A stretch of 57,375 nt of DNA from Candidatus Peribacteraceae bacterium (GCA_028711345.1 JAQTSK010000003.1:1-57375), one strand, 5' to 3'; counted from the stretch's first letter, positions 17,519 to 26,742 are shown. Made by a program: numbers and translations. Notes: generated from the letters alone by a model not told the origin.

Positions 17519-17630
17519 TGCATCCTCATATCGAGTCTGTCGATCCATGATTCGATACCGGCATAACATTTCGGGCTGTGCGAACTTTGGCAGATGTACA
17601 ATTTCGTAACACCTGCCAAATATGGGAGAG

Positions 17631-17668
17631 CTTTGGCAACTTCCGTTAAATCCTTAACGGAGCCAAAG
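17631..17668. terminator. Hairpin downstream of the subtilase gene
   Basis: Interrupted inverted repeat: ctttggc (17631-17637) with gccaaag (17662-17668), and tccgttaa with ttaacgga inside. It sits 110 bp past the stop. The rest of 17519-17750 has no gene and a composition richer in A/T. Confidence 0.55.
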
Positions 17669-17750
17669 CGAACCGCATAACCCGTGTTGTGTGTTGTGTT
17701 CCTTTTTGGCCGCAGACCGAAATAACATAGACAGTTGAGTCCATATTGCT

Positions 17751-18476
17751 ATGATGCAGGTGATGAAAATACTCATCATTTCTGTCTTGATGATTGCCGT
17801 TGGAGGAATCGGAATGGGTACGTATTTATACTTGCAGCCTGTTTGCATTGCTAATGCGGATTGCGGGGCAACGTATGAATCCGTCGCATATTGCCAGGAG
17901 AATGTTGTGGTAAAAGATACGGTCACACCCCAATGTGTGAATGCTGATTCCTTCAAAGCAAAATGCCAGGAACAGCGAAAGCCAACCATGGTCGAATCCT
18001 GCATGTATCCATATGCCTGTAGCGACGGGGCATGTATTCCACAGTCATGTTACCAGTTGTCCGATGCGGTCTGGCTAGGTGGTCCTGCGGTCTCGCGCAT
18101 ATTTTTCGATAGTCCGAAGAACCGCAGTCAGGTTTCTATTTTAGCAATGAAAACCGGCGCAGAATTTAATGTGCAGTTGTTTACGGACCGAGAAGGACAG
18201 CCAGTACGCACATTGAAAATATGGGATGGTTTGAATGACAATTCAATAGATGAATCTGGTTGGATCACATTGAGTATGCAAGGAGTTGAATCGATTCCCT
18301 CAGGGTATTATTGGCTTGGTATTGAGGTTGTAAAGTATGGTGATGGCGCCTTCAACACTTGTGTAAGGAATGACAGAAAGGAAGACACATATGGCAGTGA
18401 TAATGTCATTGTGGATGGCATTTTCACGCAAACAACATCAAGAAATGAACATGATATTGTCTACATTTTTGAATAG
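17751..18476 (+). CDS. Membrane-anchored Cys-rich extracytoplasmic protein, unknown
   Basis: 241 residues. A single hydrophobic segment (about 6-28) acts as anchor or uncleaved signal. Residues 30-100 hold a ladder of cysteines (PVCIANADCGATYESVAYC, TPQCVNADSFKAKC, ESCMYPYACSDGACIPQSC), a pattern reminiscent of small disulfide-stabilised modules. Residues 105-241 look like a beta-rich domain ending NEHDIVYIFE. Codon usage and base composition are visibly more A/T-rich than the neighbours, which suggests different ancestry. I do not recognise a family. Start: two ATGs in tandem (17751 and, after CAG GTG, 17763) are possible. Confidence 0.6.
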   Translation: MMQVMKILIISVLMIAVGGIGMGTYLYLQPVCIANADCGATYESVAYCQENVVVKDTVTPQCVNADSFKAKCQEQRKPTMVESCMYPYACSDGACIPQSCYQLSDAVWLGGPAVSRIFFDSPKNRSQVSILAMKTGAEFNVQLFTDREGQPVRTLKIWDGLNDNSIDESGWITLSMQGVESIPSGYYWLGIEVVKYGDGAFNTCVRNDRKEDTYGSDNVIVDGIFTQTTSRNEHDIVYIFE

Positions 18477-18508
18477 CATGGTTTAGCCAAAAGGATCATT
18501 GCGCACAA

Positions 18509-19087
18509 CTAGTGTTTCGTCTGGATATCCACAGTCATCACGTGCGCACCTTTTGGAATGTTCGGTTCTCTGATGTCATGGATGATTCCGTTTTCTTTGG
18601 CGAATTCGACCGAGACCGCTTCTCCGGTATCAAAGAGTCCGGCCAACGTCTTCGGTGACAATCGGCAATTATCACTGAGGATACCGACGATTTTCCGCTC
18701 ATCGGATTCCAGGCTGCTCACACGCTCACGCATTTGCTTCAGATTGAGGAGAGAACTAGTGGCGAACCCGGCTGCGATACCGTGAAAGAGGAACGACGAA
18801 TGTCTGGCGGCATAGCGTTCCGCGCCTGCCATGAAAACGACGTTTGCGATCGAATTGATCACCCCCGTGTTATGCATGACCAACCGTACGGGCAAACTCT
18901 TCAGGAAGTTATACAAGACGATTCCCGCATCAACGTTTCCGCCACCCGACGCAAAAAGAACATAGAGTACGTCCGGCTTTTCCCTGTTCAGAATATCGGT
19001 GATGACAGCCATCAGTGTCTTCACCCGGACGGGGTCAATGGCATCAAAATAGTTGATGTACTGCGTCTTCGGCAGAGGGTTATGCAT
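18509..19087 (-). CDS. ClpP/crotonase-fold serine peptidase-like protein
   Basis: 192 residues. Pattern of the Clp protease superfamily: LYVLFASGGGNVDAGIVLYN (equivalent of the substrate-binding Gly-rich strand), NTGVINSIANVVFMAGAERY with the candidate nucleophile Ser in VINSIAN, and SSFLFHG with the candidate catalytic His. The usual GxxxSMA around the nucleophile is replaced, so activity is uncertain. No signal peptide, so cytoplasmic. It is not the housekeeping ClpP, being divergent and lacking a clpX neighbour. Alternative: an SDH-type membrane-associated ClpP paralogue. Confidence 0.65.
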   Translation of the reverse strand: MHNPLPKTQYINYFDAIDPVRVKTLMAVITDILNREKPDVLYVLFASGGGNVDAGIVLYNFLKSLPVRLVMHNTGVINSIANVVFMAGAERYAARHSSFLFHGIAAGFATSSLLNLKQMRERVSSLESDERKIVGILSDNCRLSPKTLAGLFDTGEAVSVEFAKENGIIHDIREPNIPKGAHVMTVDIQTKH

Positions 19088-19164
19088 GACTGATTGAGGG
19101 AAAAGAGAAGTGGATTCTTTAGCTGCAGAGGGAAAACAATCATTTCCGGTGAATCAATTCACAA

Positions 19165-19196
19165 ACAGCCGCTGTTCCCTTCTAGAAAGCGGCTGT
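19165..19196. terminator. Hairpin upstream of the ClpP-like gene / downstream of the LamG gene
   Basis: Stem acagccgct (19165-19173) / agcggctgt (19188-19196), perfect 9 bp. It lies just past the stop of the minus-strand LamG gene (19221), the natural place for its terminator. Confidence 0.65.
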
Positions 19197-19220
19197 CCGG
19201 TCTGATTCATGTGATCTGCA

Positions 19221-21641
19221 TCACTGCAGAGGAACGGACATCTCCTGCGCCACGGACTGCTGCTCCGCTGCGGCGACGGGCAGGGGATCGGGCTTCACGA
19301 CGTACATCGACGGCAAAGTTCCTTCCAACCTGCCTTTGGCATCCAGCTTCACCGTGAGCAGAGGGAAGTCCGGATGCGTCCAGACATTGTCCGGATTCTT
19401 GTGATAATCGCTGCAGGTCAGCGGGCGGGAGTACTTCACGGATCCCTGCCGCCACGTCACCTGATCGGCGTTGCTCCTGATGAGTCCCAGCGACGCCTGA
19501 CCCTTGATACAGGCGTTCCAAACCGGATTGTTGGATACGATGTACCCGTTATTGTTCACGCGAATGGCAATCGGCTCCGGTTCCACGGGTACCGCAGCCT
19601 GCGGCGCGGGACAGGTGTCAGGCATGAGAAGCAACATCCTGATGGCAGCGGGATTCCCGCCGATCAAGGAAGCGATATGCTCCGAGAGCCAATCCAGAAG
19701 AGCGCCGTCAGCGGCAGGATTCATTTTCTTGATGGAACAGAGCGCATCGCGCTGCGACCGGCTCAGGACCGAATCGACGGTGCCGCCGCCGAACCCGCCG
19801 GGCGGCAGGAGATTGCCCGCCCTCCCGCCCAGCACGAACTGCGACACGTTGCGGAAGACGTTGGAATTGTGTCCTCGATGTCCGCCGTTGGACTGGAAAA
19901 GATTACTGAATCCGAACACGACGTTCCCTCCGCCGCCGGACGAAGATGAGGAACTGCCGCCGGACGACGCACTGGAACTGCTGGAGGAACTGCCGCCGGA
20001 CGAGCTGGAGCTGGAGGACGATCCGCCGCCGCCCGTGCCCGTGCACTCACCTGCGGCCAGCGCCGCGATACGAGACGGACTGAGCGACGCGTTGTACAGA
20101 CGGACGTCGTCCAACGCTCCGTTGAAGAAGCCGCTTGCGGCGTCATTTCTGGCGCCGAGGAGGACCTCGTTGGTGACGGTATTGATGGCAACCGCGAACG
20201 CACCCGATTTCTTCAGAAGACCATCAAGGTAGTACTCCCAGTTACCCGCGCCGTCGTAGGAGAAGGCGATGTGGTGCCAGCCAGCAGAGGGGATCTCCCC
20301 GCCGGTCACCGTGATGTTATTCGCACTGTTGATGCCGTCGGTGAAAAGGTACGTTTGTCCTGCAGCCGTACCCATCATGACGATGAACTTCTGATTCGCA
20401 TTGTTGCCGCTCCCGAGCGAGAGGAGCGTGCTCTGATCCTGCATCGCGGCTTGGTTCACCCAGAGGGCGACGGTCCTCGCTCCGTTGCCGGAAGGGAGGC
20501 CGGTGACGTCGGAGACGCTCACCAGATCATCGACGCCGTCGAACGTTCTCTGCGCGGGATTGAGAAACAAAACGGGGGCACCCGCTCCACCGGATGCCGC
20601 TCCGTTCACTGCACCTTGGTTATTGTGCGATGTGGAGTCGATTGCAGTTGAACCGCCGTCATCCAGCTTCCAGTACGCCGTCAGATCGGCATCGGATGGA
20701 GAGCAGGCGCCGCCTGAAGAACTGGAACTGCTGCTGGAACTGGACGAAGACGTGCTGGAAGAGGAAGAAGAACTTGAACTTGAACTTGAACTTGAACTGG
20801 AACTGGAACTGGAGCTGCCGCCTCCTTCACATGCGTCGCCGATGCCATCGTTATCCGCATCGGCCTGATTCAGGTTCGGTACCAGCGGACAATTGTCGAT
20901 GGTATCGGGGAGCAGATCGCCGTCGTCGTCCGGATCACACGCATCCCCCTGTCCATCGCTGTTCGTGTCGGTCTGATCGGGGTTGGAAATAAGCGAACAA
21001 TTATCCGAAGTGTCCGGCACTCCGTCACCGTCGCCATCCGGCCCCGTAGAGCTGCTGGTCGAAGAAGAGGAGGAAGAAGAAGTGGATGATGAAGAACTGG
21101 AGCTGGTGCCCGACTGAGAACTCGACGAGGAGCTGGTGCTGGAGGAAGAACTGGAAGAGCTGCTGCTGGAGGAACCGCCGGTCGTTTCACAACCGAGAGT
21201 CGTGCTGCCGCCGAAATTGATGCAGGCATCGGTTCCGCTTCCGGCATTCACGATGTTCGGACTCTCGCCCGACCCCGTAATGGTGTCGTCTCCGCCACCC
21301 GTGTTGATGTTGTTGCCGGTGCCGGCAACCTGCACCCAATCATTGCCCGTATCCGTGATGATGACGCTTCCCCCGCCCAGAGCGCAGACGGTGTCATTGC
21401 CTCCGCCACCGTTGATGGAGACGCTGGCGAACGTCGTGTACATGACGTCATCACCGGATGTACCGGTGAGTATTTCGCCCGAGGAGGCGCCGACGATGGT
21501 TGCAGAAAGTCCGTTGCACGTAGCCGCGGCATTCACCGGAACCACTTGCATCAGTTCTCCGAGCGCCACCATGGCGATGCCGGCCAGATAGACTGTCAGC
21601 GAAAACTTCGCGATCAGCGACTTGGAATGGGGGATACGCAT
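19221..21641 (-). CDS. Large secreted RTX-like / TSP3 / LamG protein with poly-Ser linkers
   Basis: 806 residues. Signal peptide to about 38 (GELMQVVPVNAAA). Residues 45-155 are a calcium beta-roll-like region (GTSGDDVMYTTFASVSINGG, GGGDDTITGSGESPN). A poly-Ser/Thr linker follows, then thrombospondin type 3 calcium repeats at about 198-275 (DGDGDGVPDTSDNC, DPDDDGDLLPDTIDNCP, DADNDGIGDAC), a second poly-Ser run, a LamG/concanavalin-like domain at about 315-520 (AYWKLDDGGSTAIDSTSHNN, WHHIAFSYDGAGNWEYYLDG, GALDDVRLYNASLS), a third Ser/Gly linker and a roughly 200-residue C-terminal region that I do not recognise, with several Cys. Inference: a Ca-dependent adhesin or glycan-binding surface protein. 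The ATG follows taccccccttccccccacccca. Confidence 0.85.
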   Translation of the reverse strand: MRIPHSKSLIAKFSLTVYLAGIAMVALGELMQVVPVNAAATCNGLSATIVGASSGEILTGTSGDDVMYTTFASVSINGGGGNDTVCALGGGSVIITDTGNDWVQVAGTGNNINTGGGDDTITGSGESPNIVNAGSGTDACINFGGSTTLGCETTGGSSSSSSSSSSSSTSSSSSSQSGTSSSSSSSTSSSSSSSTSSSTGPDGDGDGVPDTSDNCSLISNPDQTDTNSDGQGDACDPDDDGDLLPDTIDNCPLVPNLNQADADNDGIGDACEGGGSSSSSSSSSSSSSSSSSSSSSTSSSSSSSSSSSSGGACSPSDADLTAYWKLDDGGSTAIDSTSHNNQGAVNGAASGGAGAPVLFLNPAQRTFDGVDDLVSVSDVTGLPSGNGARTVALWVNQAAMQDQSTLLSLGSGNNANQKFIVMMGTAAGQTYLFTDGINSANNITVTGGEIPSAGWHHIAFSYDGAGNWEYYLDGLLKKSGAFAVAINTVTNEVLLGARNDAASGFFNGALDDVRLYNASLSPSRIAALAAGECTGTGGGGSSSSSSSSGGSSSSSSSASSGGSSSSSSGGGGNVVFGFSNLFQSNGGHRGHNSNVFRNVSQFVLGGRAGNLLPPGGFGGGTVDSVLSRSQRDALCSIKKMNPAADGALLDWLSEHIASLIGGNPAAIRMLLLMPDTCPAPQAAVPVEPEPIAIRVNNNGYIVSNNPVWNACIKGQASLGLIRSNADQVTWRQGSVKYSRPLTCSDYHKNPDNVWTHPDFPLLTVKLDAKGRLEGTLPSMYVVKPDPLPVAAAEQQSVAQEMSVPLQ

Positions 21642-21828
21642 TGGGGTGGGGGGAAGGGGGGTATGACAACCCGTGCTTTCACCCTTGAGACGTTGAGTTC
21701 TGAATTTTTATTACTGCGCCCGGAACCGAATCTGCTTGCGCATTCCGGTTATTGATTGTCAGGTGAAATCGACCCGTCTCGTCCTGACTGAGGGCCGGAA
21801 GTCATTCCCTGAATGCAAACGGCAACTG

Positions 21829-23097
21829 TCACTCCCCGCCGGCAGAGGCGCCGATGAACGAGATGGGATTGAGAACCCTGTCTGTCCGTGGTCCTTCGTA
21901 GGGAACGTGGCGCTCACCCGCAACACCCTTGTCGATCTGAAGGTGAAGATGCGGGGATGTCGTGTTACCCGTCATGCCGACCAGACCGACGATTTGCCCG
22001 GGCGCGACATCCTGCCCTTCCGTCACGGAAACACTGCCGAAGTGTCCGTAGATGGAGTACACGGTTTCACCGTTTTTGAGCCGGTGCTCGACGATCACAT
22101 GCAAACCGAGACGCTGCGTCTGAGCGACGACCGCAACGCGACCGCCGGCGATTGCGCCGATGGGCGTGCCCCTGGCCAGCTTGAGATCAATGCCTGCATG
22201 CGTTCCGGTATTCTCACCTGCATCCAGATCGTAGACACCGAAGAAGCGTGTGGAGTAGAAGAGCTTCGCGGTGATCACGGGGATGTTCTCTTCCCTGACG
22301 GGCTCGGTCAGACCGCCCATGGGGATCGTCAACATCGTGAGGTTGTATCGCGGGATGGGAACAAAATCCGCAGTCGTCATCTGATTGTACGTCCTGTTCC
22401 ACTCTTCCGGCGTGCGCATCGCACCCCAATTGGGTGTTCTGGAAACCGGGAAGACCGTCCGCTGAAGAGAGGGGAATGAAGCGGGTTTTTCAGGTGGTGG
22501 AGGCGGGAGGGAAGAACTTGAAGTCAGTCCGGACGTACTGTTGGACTGGAAAACAGACACAGTCGGAGGAGCGGATTGTGTGGACGACGAGGCGGAGGAC
22601 AATGAATGAGGAGAATGCGATTCGCTGCCGGAAGTCGCTCCGTCAGAAAATGGTGCGGAAGAAACTGACTCCGAAGACTTTTGAACTGCCGGAGCCGCTG
22701 ATCGCAAAGCTGCAGGGTGCAGGGAAGTGGTACCCGGAGGATTTTCAGCGGCGGTTATCCGTTTTCCAACGATGACCGCACGGGAAGAAGAGCTCGATAG
22801 CGAGCTCCCGGCACTCATCGCAGGCGGTCGACTGTCGGCAGGCGATGCAGGCGTAAATACAAACGGCGATACCGGCGGCAGACGCTCGGTCGTGTTGCCG
22901 TAGTCATACTCCGGGGAAGCCCTCTTGATCAGCGCCCCAGCAGGATTCTGCATTCCCTGATAGATGCCGACCGATGTCACGAACAGAAGCCCCATCAATA
23001 CACCGCAGCCGACTGCCGCAAGTGATGCAGCATGGTCCTGAGCCTTTCTCTTCAGGAAGTGAAGAGTGTTACAAAGTGGATTTGAATATTTGTTCAA
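21829..23097 (-). CDS. M23 (LytM) zinc endopeptidase with Ser/Pro-rich stalk
   Basis: 422 residues from a TTG start; no ATG gives the full membrane segment, so the start is uncertain. One transmembrane helix at about 22-45 (AVGCGVLMGLLFVTSVGIYQ), then a 170-residue low-complexity Ser/Pro stalk, then a beta domain and the LytM core. Zinc ligands: His and Asp in GTHAGIDLKLA, His in HLHLQIDKG (HxH); YGHF supplies the fourth conserved His. Such enzymes cleave peptidoglycan cross-bridges, or if tethered act in wall remodelling. The GTP/GQIVGLVGMTGNTTSPHLH segment is typical. Function in the wall is supported by the PBP gene elsewhere in the window. Confidence 0.88.
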   Translation of the reverse strand: MNKYSNPLCNTLHFLKRKAQDHAASLAAVGCGVLMGLLFVTSVGIYQGMQNPAGALIKRASPEYDYGNTTERLPPVSPFVFTPASPADSRPPAMSAGSSLSSSSSRAVIVGKRITAAENPPGTTSLHPAALRSAAPAVQKSSESVSSAPFSDGATSGSESHSPHSLSSASSSTQSAPPTVSVFQSNSTSGLTSSSSLPPPPPEKPASFPSLQRTVFPVSRTPNWGAMRTPEEWNRTYNQMTTADFVPIPRYNLTMLTIPMGGLTEPVREENIPVITAKLFYSTRFFGVYDLDAGENTGTHAGIDLKLARGTPIGAIAGGRVAVVAQTQRLGLHVIVEHRLKNGETVYSIYGHFGSVSVTEGQDVAPGQIVGLVGMTGNTTSPHLHLQIDKGVAGERHVPYEGPRTDRVLNPISFIGASAGGE

Positions 23098-23197
23098 CCG
23101 GATATTGTACCATTTCCCGTCGCTTTAATCACGTACATTCACCGGCAACGTATCCGGCATATTCAGGCGATCCCATCTTCCACTACACTGCTGCGGC

Positions 23198-24772
23198 ATG
23201 ACCGAGTCGCCATCCTTGCCTGACAGCGCGTTCCGGCGTCGCGTGAAGAGCATCCTCCCTCTGTTTGCGGCGCTTGTGCTGATGTTCGTCACCTTTCTGA
23301 TCTTCAGAGAGCTGCATTCGTTTCGCATGAACGAGATCAAAATAGCTCTGCGTGCCGTACCGATGGCAAACGTGATAGCGGCACTTGCACTCACCGGACT
23401 CAACTACATCTCACTGACGTTCTATGACCGCGCCGCACTCCGTGCTCTGGGGCATGCACAGCCATATAGGCGAATCGCCTACTCATCCTTCGTCAGTTAC
23501 GCATTCAGTTATAACCTGGGGCCGATCGGGGGGAGCGCCATTCGCACACGCGTCTATGACGCGTGGGGACTTTCCCCCATGCAAATCGCTCATATTCTGT
23601 CGTATAACCTCCTCTCATTTTGGCTTGGATTCCTGACGATTGCCGGTGTTGCATTCATCGTACAGCCTCTCGACCTGCCCATACGGCAAACGCTGATCTC
23701 CAGCAGGTACATCGGCATCGCATTTCTGCTGCTGATCGTTGCGTACTTCCGTTTGACAGCCCGTACAACGCATTCCGTCCGCATCGCAGGACACGAACTC
23801 TCACTCCCGTCCCACCGCGCGAGTATCATTCAGGTCCTCTTCGCGGGATTGGATTGGCTCTGCGCAGTGAGCGTACTCTACGCACTCCTCAAAACCGATG
23901 TCCCCGTTTCATTCGCGCAGTTTCTGACGATCTATCTTTTCGCCCAAGTGGCGGGGTTTTTGAGTCACGTGCCGGGTGGCCTCGGCGTGTTTGAATTCGT
24001 ACTCTGGAGACTTCTTCCGGGCGGCGGATCGCCGACACTCATTGCGATCCTCCTCGTATACCGGGGGGTGTACTTCTTTATGCCGCTTGTCACAGGCATT
24101 GTGGCATTCATGGCACATGAAATGTGGCACAAGCGCAAACATGTCTCAACGATCGTACAGTCGATGTCAGATACGGGCGCCATCTTCGCGCCGTACATCT
24201 TCGGGGCCCTGACTCTCATCGGCGGTCTGTCGCTGCTGATTTCGGGTGCGATGCCGGAGGAAACCGGACGGTTGATGATTCTCCATGAGTACCTCCCGCT
24301 CTCCGTGGTGGAAACTTCTCATTTCCTCGGAAGCCTGACCGGACTCGGGCTCATGCTCCTGTCGTACGGACTCTTCCGGAAACTCGATGCCGCCTACTAC
24401 GGAGCCGTTGTTCTTTTCATCACCGGCGCCGTGTTCTCATTACTGAAAGGCTTGGAAATTGAAGAGGCCGCTCTACTGACATTCCTTCTCTTTCTCCTGC
24501 TTCCGTGCCGGAAATGCTTCACGGCGGAAGCATCGCTGTTTTCCGAAGCGTTGTCACTGAAGTGGATCTTCACCGTTCTTACGGTGATCTGGTGCGTGGA
24601 ATGGCTGGGTATTTTCGCGCACAAACACGTCGAATACGGCAACCAGCTCTGGTGGATCTTCAGCTTCAGAAGCGATGCCCCGCGCTTTCTGCGGGCATCG
24701 GTCGGCATAGTCGGCGTGCTGCTGACTCTCGGCATCATCAGGCTGCTGCATCCGAAGGAGGGCGGCAGGTAG
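23198..24772 (+). CDS. MprF-like lysylphosphatidylglycerol synthase transmembrane (flippase) domain protein
   Basis: 524 residues, about 13-14 hydrophobic helices. The N-terminal 320 residues match the LPG synthase TM/UPF0104 family (YNLGPIGGSAIRTRVYDAWG, VAGFLSHVPGGLGVFEFVLW, VYRGVYFFMPLVTGI). The C-terminal cytoplasmic aminoacyl-transferase domain of full MprF is absent. The protein instead ends with more helices, in the manner of the MprF flippase half. Inference: lipid translocation or a related membrane function, not lysyl transfer. It ends at 24772; no partner transferase is in the window. Confidence 0.8.
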   Translation: MTESPSLPDSAFRRRVKSILPLFAALVLMFVTFLIFRELHSFRMNEIKIALRAVPMANVIAALALTGLNYISLTFYDRAALRALGHAQPYRRIAYSSFVSYAFSYNLGPIGGSAIRTRVYDAWGLSPMQIAHILSYNLLSFWLGFLTIAGVAFIVQPLDLPIRQTLISSRYIGIAFLLLIVAYFRLTARTTHSVRIAGHELSLPSHRASIIQVLFAGLDWLCAVSVLYALLKTDVPVSFAQFLTIYLFAQVAGFLSHVPGGLGVFEFVLWRLLPGGGSPTLIAILLVYRGVYFFMPLVTGIVAFMAHEMWHKRKHVSTIVQSMSDTGAIFAPYIFGALTLIGGLSLLISGAMPEETGRLMILHEYLPLSVVETSHFLGSLTGLGLMLLSYGLFRKLDAAYYGAVVLFITGAVFSLLKGLEIEEAALLTFLLFLLLPCRKCFTAEASLFSEALSLKWIFTVLTVIWCVEWLGIFAHKHVEYGNQLWWIFSFRSDAPRFLRASVGIVGVLLTLGIIRLLHPKEGGR

Positions 24773-24865
24773 GTGTTCGCACATCAGCCGGAAGCTTGTA
24801 ACCTGCATGCGCCACTGTTTTGGCTCATGTCCGTGCCGAAACCTTCATGCCCTTGCGTTGTGTGC

Positions 24866-24879
24866 TATACTAGCCGTCC
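24866..24879 (+). promoter_or_regulatory. Extended -10 very close to a start codon
   Basis: tgtgctatact, with TATACT at 24866-24871 only 8 nt before the ATG at 24880. A transcript starting about 7 nt after the -10 would have almost no leader. Confidence 0.55.
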
Positions 24880-25281
24880 ATGCTCAAGCCGACGATCCTC
24901 ATCGGGACGCTACTGGTCAGTAATCTCGCGGGAGTCTGCTGCGCGATGGCGATGCCTGCGATGAATCATCATGGAATGACGGACTCCGGAACGATTGGTT
25001 TCTCCGGCGAGACGAGCATTCTCCCTTTGACAAGCCGTTGTAACAGTCAGCAGATGGAGAACGATTCATTCATTGAGCGTGATCAGGGCAGAGGGTGCGT
25101 GATGAGCGAACGGATGAAGCAGGGAGGGGGCGATTTTCCGCTCGATCACTCTCCGGCAACCGCAAACCGGACAACCATACCGATATCCACGCAAAGATAT
25201 TACATAAACGGGTGCTGGTTCCACGGTGCATCACCCCCTCGGATACTCGAGCAATCTTCGGGCAAACAATTACTGTTTTGA
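24880..25281 (+). CDS. Small exported Met/His/Cys-containing protein, copper-cluster neighbour
   Basis: 133 residues: an N-terminal signal-like segment (MLKPTILIGTLLVSNLAGVC) followed by CAMAMPAMNHHGM, a Met/His-rich stretch of the kind that binds Cu(I). A lipoprotein reading (LAGVC with Cys at +1) is possible. The remainder is hydrophilic and unrecognised. Lying 66 bp upstream of the HMA/TauE-like gene and in the same direction, it may belong to the copper cluster, but it could also be non-functional. Confidence 0.45.
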   Translation: MLKPTILIGTLLVSNLAGVCCAMAMPAMNHHGMTDSGTIGFSGETSILPLTSRCNSQQMENDSFIERDQGRGCVMSERMKQGGGDFPLDHSPATANRTTIPISTQRYYINGCWFHGASPPRILEQSSGKQLLF

Positions 25282-25347
25282 AAGTGCCGGCATTCACTAT
25301 ACTTTGCCGGTAGAAGCCGGTTTTATTTACTGTTTCACTCTTCATGT

Positions 25348-26724
25348 ATGACACCATCCAATGATTCAACCATCACACTCTCTGTCGCAGGTATGACCTG
25401 CGGCAGCTGTGAGATGCTCGTCGAAAGATCGCTCAAGAACATTCCGGGCGTCCTGAGCGTGCATGCCAAACAGCGGAAAGGGCGCGTCGTTCTCCACATC
25501 GATCCGGATCATCCGCCATCTATGGATGCCATCACGCAAGCCGTCACCAAGGCCGGTTACGAGATCCATGACGGCACATCCGCTCCACCACATAAAACCG
25601 CACACGAAAGTAACAAGCCGCGATACATGGAGATCGGTGCGGCACTCGTCATTATTTTTGCGCTGTATAAACTCGCTCAGACGTTCGATCTGGCGTCGCT
25701 GGCTCCATCAACGGCGGGATCGCTAACCTTCGGAGGTGTACTCCTGATTGGACTTGTCGCTGGATCCAGCAGTTGTCTCGCGGTGACGGGCGGCCTGCTC
25801 CTCGCGATGGCCGCCAAGCATAATCAGATTCATCAGGCGGAATCGTCATCACAGAAGCTGCGTCCACTCATCCAGTTCAACGTCGGACGACTGGTATCGT
25901 ACTTCGTCCTCGGGGGGATCGTCGGCCTCATCGGAACCGCCATCACGTTGCCGATCTGGACAACGGCATACCTCAATATCGGCGTCGCGCTGGTAATGCT
26001 GTATCTCGCATTGACGATTCTGGGGATCATTCCGAAAGGAGCATTCCCGATCAGGCCGCCGAAGGCGCTGTCTCACTGGATTTCAAATCTGACGGAACAC
26101 GATCACCCGTTGGCTCCCATAGCACTCGGAGCGCTCACGTTCTTCCTTCCCTGCGGCTTTACGCAGTCATTGCAGCTAGCCGCACTCGCTTCGGGCGGTT
26201 TCGCGCCGGGAGCGATGAGCATGGGAGTGCTTGCGATCGGCACGCTGCCCGCTCTCCTCGGCATAAGCTTCATCTCATCCTCGGCACGCGGCTCCTTCTC
26301 GCGCATCTTCCTGACGTTCGCGGGAACGCTGGTCTTCGTACTTGCTCTCTTCAACCTGCGAAGCGGCTTCGCACTCGCCGGTTTCTCTGTTTCTTTGCCC
26401 GCACAACAGGCGGTTGAGGCAACGTCTGAGAACGCCGTTCGCCTCCCGGTCATCACCGGGTATGAGCAGGAAGTGCGCATGAAAGTGACCGCCTACGGCT
26501 ACGAGCCGCCCGAACTGACGATCAAATCCGGCGTTCCCGTCCGCTTCATCATCGACGGTACGCAGGCGGGAGGTTGCACGCAGGGCTTCGTCATTCCGTC
26601 ACTCGGAATCCAGAAGGTTCTGCAGCCGGGCGACAACATCATAGAATTTACACCTGAAAAGCCGGGCCGCATTGCCTTCAGCTGCTCCATGGGCATGGTA
26701 CGAGGTGCGTTTAACGTTCTTTGA
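25348..26724 (+). CDS. HMA + TauE/SafE (DsbD-like) membrane protein + cupredoxin fusion
   Basis: 458 residues in three parts. Residues about 8-75 form a heavy-metal-associated domain with the metal-binding CxxC (VAGMTCGSCEMLVE). Residues about 92-345 are a membrane domain of six or more helices (LLIGLVAGSSSCLAVTGGLL, ALTFFLPCGFTQSLQLAA) of the DsbD/TauE/SafE or UreH-like type; two Cys lie in or near helices (SSSCLAV and LPCGFTQ). Residues about 370-458 form a cupredoxin-like domain ending FSCSMGMVRGAFNVL, whose Cys/Met (and an upstream GGCTQGF) suit a copper site. Family members move copper or transfer thiol redox across the membrane. Inference: copper delivery or efflux acting with the ATPase downstream. 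Confidence 0.85.
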   Translation: MTPSNDSTITLSVAGMTCGSCEMLVERSLKNIPGVLSVHAKQRKGRVVLHIDPDHPPSMDAITQAVTKAGYEIHDGTSAPPHKTAHESNKPRYMEIGAALVIIFALYKLAQTFDLASLAPSTAGSLTFGGVLLIGLVAGSSSCLAVTGGLLLAMAAKHNQIHQAESSSQKLRPLIQFNVGRLVSYFVLGGIVGLIGTAITLPIWTTAYLNIGVALVMLYLALTILGIIPKGAFPIRPPKALSHWISNLTEHDHPLAPIALGALTFFLPCGFTQSLQLAALASGGFAPGAMSMGVLAIGTLPALLGISFISSSARGSFSRIFLTFAGTLVFVLALFNLRSGFALAGFSVSLPAQQAVEATSENAVRLPVITGYEQEVRMKVTAYGYEPPELTIKSGVPVRFIIDGTQAGGCTQGFVIPSLGIQKVLQPGDNIIEFTPEKPGRIAFSCSMGMVRGAFNVL

Positions 26725-26742
26725 TTCATTCCCCCGCATCCC

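Noticed and set aside
21736-22479. Plus-strand frame of about 247 codons opposite the M23 peptidase
   Set aside because: The minus frame has the complete zinc site; the plus frame is a shadow.
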